From: JALOKP01 sp963800865
Lineage (GTDB): Bacteria > Acidobacteriota > Polarisedimenticolia > J045
NCBI GenBank assembly: GCA_963800865.1
Contig: CAWDCL010000005.1
Coordinates: 310,001-374,000 of the forward strand
DNA length: 64,000 nucleotides
Direction: 5' to 3'
The position numbers were made by a program, and so were the translations under genes. Below are positions 25,897 through 34,816 of this stretch, piece after piece (the first letter of the stretch is position 1; each line of letters starts with the position of its first letter). The notes below the pieces were generated by a model. It was not told the DNA's origin. It did not search any database and saw only the letters and a program-made list of their open reading frames with translations.

Positions 25897-27480
25897 TCAG
25901 ACGAAGTCGGCCAGCTCGAGCGCCGGGAACAGGCCGTCGCGCTGCTCGCACAGCGCGACGAACTCCTCGTTGAGCGCGCCCTCGCGCAGCATCCGCTCGA
26001 GGTGCGTGTAGCGCATCACGTGCTCGGTGAAGCGGCGCCGCGCGTAGTCGACGCCGGTCCCCGTCGTGATCAGGAACGGCCAGTCGGACGACTGCGCGAG
26101 CATCACTTCGCGCGCGGCCTGGCGCAGGACCCGGTCCACGAACGGGGCGCGCCCGGAGAACTCCTCGAGCAGGCGCACGAAGCGCTCGCCGACCCCGGCC
26201 ACGTGCGGCTGCATCCACTCCGTCGCGGGCGAGAGCCAGACGTCGTAGTAGCCGCCCGCGCCCCAGCTCGACGGCTCGAGGGCGACGGCCTGCTGCTCGG
26301 GGCGGGCTTCCAGCACGTCGGTCGGGCTCATCGCGGCGATCACGTCCTGGTCGAAGGCCAGCTTGCGCAGCAGCAGCTCGATGAACCACGGCCCCTCGAA
26401 CCACCAGTGCCCGAACAGCTCGGCGTCGAACGGCGCGACGATCACCGGCGGCCGACCATGGCGCGCCGTCAGTGCCCGGGCCTCGGCGACGCGGCTGTCG
26501 AAGAAGTGGCCGGCGTGATCGTCGGCGCGGCGGTGGGCCAGTCCGGGGTGGTACGGCTCGCGATGCGACCCCTTGCGGTCGGTCACCCGGTAGTACTTCA
26601 GCCCGGTGAACATCCGCGTCCCGTCGGGGTCGATGTAGGGCGCGACGTACTCGAACGGCAGGTCCCAGCCGACGTCGCGGTAGAACTCGCGGTAGAGCGG
26701 GTCGCCGGGGTACCCGGTCTGCGACGACCAGACCTGCCGCGACGGCTCGAGGTCGCGCGCGAACGCGGCCACGCCGTACTCGGTGTAGACCGGCGCGTGG
26801 ACGCCGTAGCGCGGGGTCGGACGGGCGTACTCGAGGCCGTGCGCGTCGAGGCAGAACCACTTGATGTCGGCCTCGGCCAGGTAGCGGTCGACGGGCGGGG
26901 CGTAGGCGCACTCCGGCAGCCAGATGCCGCGCGGCGCGCGGCCGAACAGGCGCCGGTGCTCGCGGACCGCCGTGCGGATCTGCCCGCGCACCAGCTCCGG
27001 CCGGTCCATCAGCATCGGCAGCAGCGGGTGGGTCGCGGCGCAGGTCGCGAGCTCGAGCATCCCCTCGCGCTCGAGCCGGGCCAGCTCGCCGACGACGTCG
27101 CGGCCGAGCACGTCGCGATAGAGGTGCAGCAGGCGCCCCAGGCGGTCGCGATAGAAGGCGACGACCGGGCCGATGCCGCCGTCGTCCCGGGTCCGGACCT
27201 GCTCCTTGTCGAGCAGCTCCAGCAGGCGCAGCAGGTAGTGCTCCGTCCGCCGCTGCAGCAGCGGGTCGACCAGCATCGAGGCCAGCGTCGGGGAGACGTC
27301 GATCGTGACGCGGAACGGGACGCTGTCGCGCTCGAGCGCCCGGAACGACTCGATCAGCGGCAGGTAGGTCTCCGTCACCGCCTCGAAGAGCCAGTGCTCC
27401 TCGAGGAAGAACGGCAGCTCGGGGTGGCGGACCCACGGCAGGTGCGCGTGCAGCAGCAGGACGAACGCGCTGCGCTCCAT
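25897..27480 (-). CDS. GH57 1,4-alpha-glucan branching enzyme (DUF1957 type)
   Basis: 527 residues. Family GH57 (beta/alpha)7 barrel enzyme that forms alpha-1,6 branches in glycogen-like glucans. Starts with the family's LLLHAHLPWVRHPE; the likely nucleophile Glu is in WLPECAYAPP and the acid/base Asp in PFDAELFGHWWFEG. A C-terminal helical domain (DUF1957-like) contains ASEWMQP-like SPATEWMQPH. Length matches characterised branching enzymes. Starts 1 base after the DUF4912 gene, so the two are coupled; the same pairing recurs in other bacteria. No glycogen synthase is in the window. Confidence 0.93.
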   Translation of the reverse strand: MERSAFVLLLHAHLPWVRHPELPFFLEEHWLFEAVTETYLPLIESFRALERDSVPFRVTIDVSPTLASMLVDPLLQRRTEHYLLRLLELLDKEQVRTRDDGGIGPVVAFYRDRLGRLLHLYRDVLGRDVVGELARLEREGMLELATCAATHPLLPMLMDRPELVRGQIRTAVREHRRLFGRAPRGIWLPECAYAPPVDRYLAEADIKWFCLDAHGLEYARPTPRYGVHAPVYTEYGVAAFARDLEPSRQVWSSQTGYPGDPLYREFYRDVGWDLPFEYVAPYIDPDGTRMFTGLKYYRVTDRKGSHREPYHPGLAHRRADDHAGHFFDSRVAEARALTARHGRPPVIVAPFDAELFGHWWFEGPWFIELLLRKLAFDQDVIAAMSPTDVLEARPEQQAVALEPSSWGAGGYYDVWLSPATEWMQPHVAGVGERFVRLLEEFSGRAPFVDRVLRQAAREVMLAQSSDWPFLITTGTGVDYARRRFTEHVMRYTHLERMLREGALNEEFVALCEQRDGLFPALELADFV

Positions 27481-27481
27481 C

Positions 27482-29034
27482 TCAGCGACCGTCGCGACCC
27501 GCGCCGGAGGGCCAGCGACCGGCACCGCCGGGCGATGTCGGCGCCTCCTCGACCGGGCCCGATGCACTCCATCCCGCCGGAGAGGTGATCGACTCGCCGG
27601 TCCCGCCGCTCTCCGTGCCGGACGCCGCGCCGTCCTGGGCGCCGTCCTGGTGGAAGGCCTCGGGCCACTCCTCCGCGGCCCGTTCGCGGGCCGTCTCCGA
27701 CAGCGCGAACGCGCGCCAGAGCTCGTGGTCCTTGCTGATCCAGAAGTCGCCCGGCAGCGCCCGCAGCGCGAGCAGCAGGCGCTCGTGGAGCCGGGCGGCC
27801 GGCGCGCTGCGGCGCGGCCCGCGCTGGCCGGGGCGCGCCGGCGGCTCCGCGCGCAGCAGGGTGCGGCGGTCGAGGCGCGCCGGGATGCGGATCTCCTGGT
27901 AGGGCTCGAAAGTGCCGGCCGGCGCGTCGGCCGGCATCCGGACCGGCGCGGAGCGCGCGAGCGTCAGGAAGAAGCCGTCGGTCCGGTCCAGGCCGACGGC
28001 GACGCGCACGGTTCGGCCGGGGCGGCCGACGCGGAGGTGGTAGGTGCCGCCGCGCCCGCCGACGAGTTCCTGGACCAGCACGCGACCCGACTCGTCGAGC
28101 ACGCGCAGGCCGACGCGATCCCAGCCGATCGACTCGGCGGCGGCGAGCGCGACCTCGTCGTTGATGTCCCAGACCGCGACGAGGTGGTTCGGATCGCGGA
28201 TCAGGCCGCGCACGAAGGTCAGGTCGTAGCCCGGCGGCAGCGCCCCGAGCCCCTCCCCGATCACCTTTCCGTGCGGGCCGAGATCGTAGCGGGCGCGCTC
28301 CGACGCGACCTGCCCGGCGTGGCGCAGGCGCGGGTCCTCGGTCTCGATCGCCAGGGGCGCGGGCTCGAGCGACGGGGCGGCAGGCGCGGCCTTGCGTGGC
28401 GCCGCCGCGCGGGCCGTCTTGGCCGGGCGCGCGGGCGCGGGCGCGGGCGCTGGCTTGGCGGCGGCCGGATGCGCGAAGCGGGTCACCTTGATCCGGATGT
28501 CGATCGGCCGGGCGGCGGCGGGAACCTGCTTCGCTGCGGCCGGCGCCGCGACGGTTCGCGTCGCGGCAACCTTCGGCGCTGCAGACTTCGGCGCTGCAGG
28601 CTTCGGCGGTGCTGCCTTCGGCGCTGCAGACCTTCGGCAGGCTGGCGGGCCTTCGGCGCTGCGACCTTCGGCACTGCAGACTTCGGCACTGCAGACTTCG
28701 GCACTGCGACCTTCGCCACTGCGACCTTTCTGGCGACGGCCTTCGTCGCGACGGGCTTCGCGGCAATCGCTTTCGCCACGGCCACTTTCGGCGCGACGGC
28801 CTTTTTCGCCGCGACCTTCTTCACCGCGACCTTCTTCACCACGGCCTTCCTGGCGACGGCCTTCTTCGCGACAGCCTTCCTCGCGACGGCCTTCTTCGCG
28901 ACCGCCTTCTTCGCGACGGCCTTCTTCGCGGCGACCTTCTTCTCCGCGACGGCCTTCCTGCCGGCCGCCGGAGCCGTCCCCTTGGCGGCCTTCTTCTTCA
29001 CCGCCGTCCTCACCGACTTCTTCGTCGTGACCAT
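27482..29034 (-). CDS. DUF4912 protein with a Lys/Ala-repeat N-terminus (frame broken)
   Basis: About 516 residues after correction. The N-terminal 130 residues are made of pentapeptide-like KKAVA/RKAVA and PKSAV repeats, strongly basic and histone H1-like; the C-terminal part is a DUF4912 domain (DPNHLVAVWDINDE, YHLRVGRPGRTVRV, EPYQEIRIP). The two parts are in different frames: one base is missing (or two are extra) at about 28640, in repetitive DNA. The ATG at 29034 follows a GAGG. DUF4912 function is unknown; the coupling to a GH57 branching enzyme suggests a glucan-related or granule-associated role (inference). Confidence 0.8.
28660..29020 (-). repeat. 15-base repeats encoding the Lys/Ala tail of the DUF4912 protein
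   Basis: Imperfect 15-base direct repeats (GCCTTCTTCGCGACG on the + strand) encode KKAVA/RKAVA pentapeptides; a shorter block (about 28660-28720) encodes PKSAV units. Coding, purine-biased on the sense strand, and a probable site of slippage and of the frame break. Confidence 0.85.
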
Positions 29035-29058
29035 GACTGCCTCGAACGGGAGCTCGGG

Positions 29059-30093
29059 CTACCGTGCTCCCATCACCACTCTCTTCGCGCCGCCGAGCCA
29101 CGCGTCCCAGTTGACCGGGCCGCCGACCTGGATCCCCTGGATCGTGCCGTCTCCCCCGACGAGGTAGATCGTCGGCGTCTCGGTCACCATCAGCGCCCGC
29201 AGGGCGCCGCGATCGACGTCCAGCAGGTGGGTCCAAGGGTAGTCGGCGATGATCTTACGCGCGTCGTCCTGCAGGGCGGGGGTCTCCGCGCGGGCGATGT
29301 CGAGGATCGCGAGGTCGGCCGGGCGGTTCTTGAGGTACCAGTCGCGGAGCCGCGGCAGCTCCACCTTGCAGTGCGGGCAGGTCGGAAGCCACGCGAAGAC
29401 GACGAGGCGCTGGCCCTTCACCGGATAGGCCGAGAGCTTGCGCCAGGTCCGGCCGTCCAGCTCGGTCACCGGCGCATCCGGAAGGGGCTTGCCGATCAGG
29501 CGGTAGACCGGCTGCGGCTGGAGCACGCCGAGCGTCGGCACCGGCGCCCCGCGGCCGGCCAGGGCGACCGCCTCCGCGATCGAGACCCCGCTGGGACCGG
29601 TCTGCGTGAGGTCCGAGCCGCCGGCCAGGCGCAGCACCCCCCCGGCGTCGACCAGGGCGAAGGAAGGGGCGGACCGGACCCCGAGGATCGTCGCCAGCTG
29701 GCCCGAGCCGTCGATCCGCGGCGAAACGCCGGGAAGGCCCAGCGCCGCCAGCCGAGCCTTGACGTCGTCCGGAGACTGCGAGGCGGCAAGGACGGCGACC
29801 GGGAAGAAGGCCGCGTCCGGCGCGGCGACCCGGTGCAGGTCGGCGGCGGAGGCCAGGTTCGCCTCGGAGACCGGGTCCTTGGGACGCCAATAGACGACGA
29901 AAACGGGCCTCCGCCCGATGAAGCCGGCCATCTCCTGCCCGGCCGCCCCCCCCTGGGAGGTCAGGAGCGGCGCCGGAACGGGCTCCCCGGGGGCGATCAG
30001 GGCCTTCTGGCCGTACTGGGCCTGCGCGGCACCCCCCCCAGCCAGGGCCACAAGGGCCAGCACGATCAACACTTTGGGTCGCGTCCGGAGCAT
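29059..30093 (-). CDS. Exported protein with two thioredoxin-fold domains (TlpA-like)
   Basis: 344 residues. Signal peptide at 1-25 (VLIVLALVALAGGGAAQA). The first thioredoxin-like domain (about 35-165) has no CxxC: YWRPKDPV stands at the usual active site. The second (about 200-340) has CPHC in WLPTCPHCKVELPRL and a cis-Pro TETPTIYLV, so it should be redox-active in the periplasm. Head of a ten-gene - strand run. A perfect TATAAT ends six bases before the ATG and no ribosome-binding sequence is present, so the message is probably leaderless. Confidence 0.88.
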   Translation of the reverse strand: MLRTRPKVLIVLALVALAGGGAAQAQYGQKALIAPGEPVPAPLLTSQGGAAGQEMAGFIGRRPVFVVYWRPKDPVSEANLASAADLHRVAAPDAAFFPVAVLAASQSPDDVKARLAALGLPGVSPRIDGSGQLATILGVRSAPSFALVDAGGVLRLAGGSDLTQTGPSGVSIAEAVALAGRGAPVPTLGVLQPQPVYRLIGKPLPDAPVTELDGRTWRKLSAYPVKGQRLVVFAWLPTCPHCKVELPRLRDWYLKNRPADLAILDIARAETPALQDDARKIIADYPWTHLLDVDRGALRALMVTETPTIYLVGGDGTIQGIQVGGPVNWDAWLGGAKRVVMGAR

Positions 30094-30099
30094 CCGGCG

Positions 30100-30105
30100 A
30101 TTATA
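30100..30105 (-). promoter_or_regulatory. Perfect -10 box, leaderless start of the ten-gene run
   Basis: TATAAT on the - strand (30105-30100) followed by CGCCGG and the ATG at 30093. Transcription would begin at the start codon. No -35 match is visible at 16-18 bases upstream. Confidence 0.65.
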
Positions 30106-30157
30106 CGGGGTGGGCGGGGCGCCCGCCGCCGCCGGGGGTTGCCGGGGCGTTCCGGGC

Positions 30158-30163
30158 TAGACT
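30158..30163 (+). promoter_or_regulatory. -10-like box, leaderless start of rluD
   Basis: TAGACT followed by six bases (CGCGCC) and the GTG at 30170; no Shine-Dalgarno. It stands back to back with the TATAAT at 30100-30105, so two outward leaderless promoters share a 76-base gap. Confidence 0.55.
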
Positions 30164-30169
30164 CGCGCC

Positions 30170-31150
30170 GTGACCGGGGATGTTCCGCGTACCGCCGCCC
30201 GCTTCCGGGTCGGCCCGGCCTACGCCGGGTACCGGCTGGACCAGTTTCTTCAGCGGATGATCCCGAAACTCAGCCGGAACCGGATCCAGAAGGCGATCGA
30301 CGAGCGGGTCCGGCTCTCCTGGGAGGCGCCGGTCAAGGCCTCGACGCCCGTCCGCGAGAACGGTGAGGTCTGGGTCGACGATCCCGACGTGAACGAGGAG
30401 GCGATCGCGTTCGATCCGGCGATCCTCTACGACGACGGCGACCTGCTGGCGATCGACAAGCCGCCGGGCATCGTGGTCCACCCGACCCACTCCCACCTGC
30501 GCAACACCGTGATCACCCTGCTCCGGCGGCAGCTGAACGCGCCGGAGCTGACGCTCGCGCACCGGCTCGACGCCGAGACCTCGGGCGTGCTGCTGCTCGG
30601 GCGGCACACCTGGGCGGCGCGCCGGGCCCAGTCGGCGTTCCAGCGCGGCAAGGTCGAGAAGTCGTACCTGGCGATCGTGTTCGGGCGGCCGGCCGAGGAC
30701 CGCTTCTCGGTCGACCTCCCGCTCGGCTACCACTCGCGCGACAGCTTCGTCTTCCGCCAGCTTCCGGAAGGCCAGGAGGCGCGCACTTCCCTGACGGAGT
30801 TCGAGGTGCTCGAGCGGATGGCGCGCGCCTCCCTCGTGCGTGCCTTCCCGAAAACCGGGCGGCGGCACCAGATCCGCGCCCACCTCGCCGCGGCCGGGCA
30901 CCCGATCGTCGGCGACAAGCTCTACGGGCTCGACGACCGGGCCTATCGCCGCTATCTCAAGCTGGGCCGGCTCGACGACGAGCTGCTGGCGCGCGTTGGC
31001 GCCGAGCGGCTGATGCTGCACAGCTCGACGCTGTCGCTGCCGCACCCGCGGCAACCGGGCGAGCGGATCGAGATCACGGCGCCGCTGCCGGCCGACATGG
31101 CGGCGTGGCTGGAGCTCGAGCGCGCGCGGCGCGTCGAGGAGAGTGCGTGA
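30170..31150 (+). CDS. rluD: RluD-family pseudouridine synthase
   Basis: 326 residues. N-terminal S4 RNA-binding domain (YRLDQFLQRMIPKLSRNRIQ), then the catalytic RsuA/RluA domain with HRLDAETSGVLLLGR, whose Asp is the nucleophile, and KTGRRHQIRAHLAAAGHPIVGD. RluD modifies helix 69 of 23S rRNA; assignment within RluA/C/D is by overall layout, so the exact target is inferred. GTG start with a -10-like box six bases before it; the stop overlaps the next gene by GTGA. Confidence 0.9.
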   Translation: MTGDVPRTAARFRVGPAYAGYRLDQFLQRMIPKLSRNRIQKAIDERVRLSWEAPVKASTPVRENGEVWVDDPDVNEEAIAFDPAILYDDGDLLAIDKPPGIVVHPTHSHLRNTVITLLRRQLNAPELTLAHRLDAETSGVLLLGRHTWAARRAQSAFQRGKVEKSYLAIVFGRPAEDRFSVDLPLGYHSRDSFVFRQLPEGQEARTSLTEFEVLERMARASLVRAFPKTGRRHQIRAHLAAAGHPIVGDKLYGLDDRAYRRYLKLGRLDDELLARVGAERLMLHSSTLSLPHPRQPGERIEITAPLPADMAAWLELERARRVEESA

Positions 31151-32943
31151 GGGGGACGGCCGCTCGTTCGCGCGCGGCGCTGCGGGGCGCGCTGGTGGCG
31201 GCGCTCGCGACGGCGCTACCGGTGTCCCCTGCCGCCGCTGCCGCGCCGCCGCCGCCGAAGAGCGCGGTTCCCGCGGCACCGAAGCCGCGCCCGCTCGCGC
31301 TGGGCGACGCGGCGGACAAGGCGCTGCGCGCGGAGCTGGCCCGCCGCGGGCTCAAGCCGCCCGCCGTGGAGCCACAGCTCGAGGCCCTGCGCGGCGCGGA
31401 CCCCTGGGTGGCGCTGGTGCGCAGCGCGGCCGCGATCGGCGGGGCCAGCGCCTTCGCCTACATGGCGATCGACCAGGCCTACGCCGAGCTGGGCGTGAGC
31501 GCCCGCGAGCGGATGGCGCTGTCCGACACGCAGTCTGCCGGCCAGCAGCTGACCGAGCTGGGCGAGCAGATGAAGCTCTTCCAGGACCCGGCGCTCGGGA
31601 TCTCCGAGCCCTGGCGCGCCTCGTTCGCGCAACTCGCCGTCGACCTCGCGCGCGCGCGGCAACTGGCGGCCCAGGCGCTGGCCGGCATCCCCGACGGCGC
31701 GCGCCAGCAGATCGCTTCCGGCATGCTCGACCTGGCGGCGACGGCGCGGTCGCCGGGCGGCGACGACGAAGCCGTCGACTACGGCGCGCTCGCTCGCGCC
31801 TCCGGGACCCTGCTGCTCGCGACGGACGCCTTCATCGAGCTGCTCCCGGCGCGCGAGCCCGCTGCCTTCTCCTGGCGCACTGACGTCCCCGGAGTGACCG
31901 GCTTCGCCCTCGGCCCGTTCGCCACGGCCGCCGGGCCGATGTACATCGGCGGCGTCGACGCCAACTCCTGGGCGGTCCCGCGCGACGCGATCGTCGTCGA
32001 CCTGGGGGGCCGGGACAGCTACGGCACGGGAGGCGAGCGATACGTTCCGCCCGCCGCGGCCGCGCTGTCGGTCGTCGTGGACCTGCACGGCGACGACAGC
32101 TACCGGGCCGTGGCTCCGGCGGCGCTCGCGGCCGGAACGATGGGCCTGGCGCTGCTGCGCGACGTCGAGGGGAACGACACCTACGACGATCGCGCGCTTG
32201 CGCAGGGAACCGGGGTCTTCGGCTTTGGCCTGCTGATCGACCAGGCGGGGGCCGACCGCTACGCGGTGGGGAGCAGCGGCCAGGGCTTCGCCCACGCCGG
32301 GGTCGGGATGCTGGTCGACGGCGGCGGCAACGACCTGTACGTCGCGGAGGGGGCCGGCCAGGGGGTCGCGACCGGCCACGGTGTCGGACTGCTCGCCGAC
32401 CTCGCTGGCGACGACGTCTATCGCGCGTCGCCCGAGAGCGCGCCCGAGGCGACGGCCGGCGTGGCGCAAGGGGCCGGGCTCCGCGTGCCGGCGGAGGGGC
32501 GCCCCGGCCTCGGGATCCTGCTCGACGTCGCCGGCGATGACGTCTTCCTCGCCGCGCGGCACGCGCAGGCGGCCGCGCCCGGCGGGCGCGGGCTGCTCGT
32601 CGACGGCGGCGGGAACGACCTCGCGTCGGTCGGATCGGACGGCCAGGCCGGCGCGTCCCGCGGTGGCTCGGCCGTGCTGATCGACCTCGGCGGGGACGAC
32701 GTGCGGATCGTGCGCGGCGCGCGGGGCGAGGCGACTGCGGACGGCGGCGTCGCCGTCCTCCTCGACGCCGGCGGGGCCGACGTCGTGCGCTGCGGCGACG
32801 CGACTGGCTGCCGCGGTGTCGCCGGCGGCGAGGGGCGCGCGCTCTTCATCGACCTCGGTGTGAAGCCGCCGGTGCGAATCGGCCTCCCGCCGAAGCCGAC
32901 GGCGAAGCCGGCGCCGGCGCCCTCCGGCAAGGTGGCGAAGTGA
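31147..32943 (+). CDS. Secreted protein with repeated GGxDxY motifs, function unknown
   Basis: 598 residues. GTG start overlaps the rluD stop. Signal peptide at 1-33 ending PVSPAAAAA, a helical domain at about 40-250, then roughly 290-575 made of repeats of about 22-30 residues with the pattern [VL]-hydrophobic-D-x-x-G-x-D-x-Y, for example VDLGGRDSY, VDLHGDDSY, RDVEGNDTY, VDGGGNDLY, ADLAGDDVY, LDVAGDDVF. Regular Gly/Asp turns and GVGLL strands suggest a right-handed beta-solenoid, possibly Ca-binding. I recognise the repeat from other hypothetical proteins but know no function. The neighbouring LysM/M23 lipoprotein overlaps by four bases. Confidence 0.8.
   Translation: MRGTAARSRAALRGALVAALATALPVSPAAAAAPPPPKSAVPAAPKPRPLALGDAADKALRAELARRGLKPPAVEPQLEALRGADPWVALVRSAAAIGGASAFAYMAIDQAYAELGVSARERMALSDTQSAGQQLTELGEQMKLFQDPALGISEPWRASFAQLAVDLARARQLAAQALAGIPDGARQQIASGMLDLAATARSPGGDDEAVDYGALARASGTLLLATDAFIELLPAREPAAFSWRTDVPGVTGFALGPFATAAGPMYIGGVDANSWAVPRDAIVVDLGGRDSYGTGGERYVPPAAAALSVVVDLHGDDSYRAVAPAALAAGTMGLALLRDVEGNDTYDDRALAQGTGVFGFGLLIDQAGADRYAVGSSGQGFAHAGVGMLVDGGGNDLYVAEGAGQGVATGHGVGLLADLAGDDVYRASPESAPEATAGVAQGAGLRVPAEGRPGLGILLDVAGDDVFLAARHAQAAAPGGRGLLVDGGGNDLASVGSDGQAGASRGGSAVLIDLGGDDVRIVRGARGEATADGGVAVLLDAGGADVVRCGDATGCRGVAGGEGRALFIDLGVKPPVRIGLPPKPTAKPAPAPSGKVAK
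31980..32875 (+). repeat. Degenerate GGxDxY protein repeats
   Basis: Nine or so copies of a motif reading D-x-x-G-x-D-x-[YFV], spaced 22-50 residues and diverged at DNA level, so old rather than recently amplified. Confidence 0.75.
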
Positions 32944-33851
32944 TCGCGCCGCCGCTCCCTTGGCGCACCCGGCGCCTCGCGCTGATCACGCTGCTCGCGC
33001 TGTCGACGCTGCTCGCGGCCTGCGCCACGACGGCCGACGCGCGCAAGACGTCCCGTTCTTCCGAGAAGTCGAAGAAGTCCGCCCCCACCGTGATCCACGT
33101 CGTCGAGCCGGGGCAGACCCTCTACCGGATCGCGCTGGTCTACGGCGTGGAGCTGAAGACGCTGCAGCACGCCAACCGGATCAAGAACCCGCGCCAGCTG
33201 AAGATCGGGCAGAAGCTCACCATTCCCGGCGCAAAGCAGGCGCTCGAGGTGCCGCCGTTCCCCGAGCCGATTCCCGCTGCGGCGCGGATCCAGGTGGCCG
33301 CCGCGAGCCCGCGGATCGAAGAGATCCGGCCGCCCGTGATCGAACCCGGTACGGACGAGTGGATCTGGCCGATCGACGGCCGCCTGACCTCCGGCTACGG
33401 CGCGAAACGGCGGCGGCACATCCACGCCGGGATCGACGTCGTCGTCCCGCAGGGGACACCGATCTTCGCCGCGCGCGAGGGGTTCGTGAGCTTCGTCGGC
33501 CGCCAGGGGGGATACGGGCAGCTGGTCATCGTCGATCACGGCGACGGCTGGACCAGCCGCTACGCCCACGCCTCGAAGATCCTCGTCGACGCCGGCGACA
33601 CGGTGCATCCCGGCGAGGAGATCGCGCTGGCCGGGCGCACGGGGCGGGCGACGACGAGCCACCTGCACTTCGAGATCCGCCGGAACGGGAAAGCGATCGA
33701 TCCGCTGCGCTACCTGCCGCCGTCGGGCGGCCCGCTTCCCGCCCCCGACGCCCCGCCGCTCGAGGGAGACGACGCGGACGGGCTCGAGGAGCACGGCGAG
33801 TGCCTCACCGACGACACCGCCGAAGAGTCGCACGCCGAGCGCCCGGACTAG
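32940..33851 (+). CDS. LysM/M23 murein hydrolase-type lipoprotein (NlpD-like)
   Basis: 303 residues. Lipoprotein signal with lipobox LLAAC (Cys about 24), LysM domain at about 54-100 (HVVEPGQTLYRIALVYGVEL to KIGQKLTIPG), then an M23/LytM domain with HAGIDVVVPQG, YAHASKI and SHLHFEIRRNG. The Zn ligands (H-x3-D and H-x-H) are intact, unlike E. coli NlpD, so it could be an active endopeptidase, or an amidase activator. Acts in the periplasm at the outer or inner membrane. GTG start overlaps the preceding gene; its TAG stop shares a CTAG with the convergent deacetylase stop. Confidence 0.92.
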   Translation: MIAPPLPWRTRRLALITLLALSTLLAACATTADARKTSRSSEKSKKSAPTVIHVVEPGQTLYRIALVYGVELKTLQHANRIKNPRQLKIGQKLTIPGAKQALEVPPFPEPIPAAARIQVAAASPRIEEIRPPVIEPGTDEWIWPIDGRLTSGYGAKRRRHIHAGIDVVVPQGTPIFAAREGFVSFVGRQGGYGQLVIVDHGDGWTSRYAHASKILVDAGDTVHPGEEIALAGRTGRATTSHLHFEIRRNGKAIDPLRYLPPSGGPLPAPDAPPLEGDDADGLEEHGECLTDDTAEESHAERPD

Positions 33852-34816
33852 TTGGACGCGCGGTCCCGGTTGCGGAACGCCTCGAGCACCCAGGCCGGCG
33901 GATCGGGCTCGCGCTGGAGCGCCTTTCCGGCGTCGCCCCCCGTCCCGGCGCGCCAGCGGTGCAGCCAGGATGGGCCCGCGGGACCGATGTAACCGTCCCG
34001 CGTCGCGTAGGCCGGATCGGCCAGCGCCGCGTCGAGCGGGACGAAGCGGTAGCCGCGCCGGGTCAGCCGCTCGAGCAGCTCGGGCAGGGCGTCCGCGTTG
34101 AGGGCGTTGGCGTGCAGCAGCAGGACCTGCGCGACAGGCCGGCCGAAGAGGTCCTGCGCCTCGGCCTCGAAGAAGGTCATCATCGTGTCGTTGTAGTCGA
34201 GGTAGGCCCGCAGCAGGCGGCCGGACTGCTCGTCGTCGCCCCGCGCGCGCGCGGCGGCGTAGAGCCAATCGAAGATGTAGTCCGAGTTCTCGACGGTGAA
34301 CGGCGCGACCGCGTAGCCGTGCTCCGCGAGGAAGGTCTCGAAGGCCTGCTTCGCCTCGCGCGAGGGGCCGGTCTGCGTGTAGGGGTGGCGGTAGTAGCGC
34401 GGCGCACGGCCGCGCCGGGACAGCAGCCAGCGCGTCACCACCTCGCCCTTCAGGACGGCGGCCTCGTACTCCTCGAGCGAGGAGTCGGCGAAACGCAGGT
34501 GGCCGTAACCGTGGTTGCCGAGGTCCATCCCCGCGTCGAGCCAGGCCGCCAGGAGCGCCGTCCGCGCGTCGATCTCGCCGGCGACGAGCAGCTTGTCCTC
34601 GTTCACGAAGCCGATCGCGGGGGCCTTCCGTGCGCCGAGCGCGCCGAGCAGCGCCGCGTTCTTCTCGCGGATGGCGGGGAGCGGCAGGCCGCGGCCGACG
34701 AAGGGGAGGTCGTCGAAGGTGAGCGCGATCGAGCGGGCGGCCGGCTCCGCGGCGAGGCCCGCTCCGCACGGCAGGAGCGTCAGCAGCGCGAGCGCGAGCG
34801 CGGCGCGCGAGATCAG
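33848..34816 (-). CDS. Exported polysaccharide deacetylase-like protein
   Basis: About 322 residues. Signal peptide (ALALALLTLLPCGAGLAA), then a NodB-homology domain: LTFDDLPF (catalytic and metal Asp), NHGYGH (H-x3-H metal site), YYRHPYTQTG, and LLLHANALNADAL near the end. Substrate unknown; chitin, peptidoglycan or acylated sugars are candidates. The start is awkward: no ATG/GTG fits before the signal peptide, and a CTG at 34816, in a CTGA overlap with the upstream gene, is the best option. Ends within CTAG shared with the + strand M23 gene. Confidence 0.85.
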   Translation of the reverse strand: MISRAALALALLTLLPCGAGLAAEPAARSIALTFDDLPFVGRGLPLPAIREKNAALLGALGARKAPAIGFVNEDKLLVAGEIDARTALLAAWLDAGMDLGNHGYGHLRFADSSLEEYEAAVLKGEVVTRWLLSRRGRAPRYYRHPYTQTGPSREAKQAFETFLAEHGYAVAPFTVENSDYIFDWLYAAARARGDDEQSGRLLRAYLDYNDTMMTFFEAEAQDLFGRPVAQVLLLHANALNADALPELLERLTRRGYRFVPLDAALADPAYATRDGYIGPAGPSWLHRWRAGTGGDAGKALQREPDPPAWVLEAFRNRDRASN

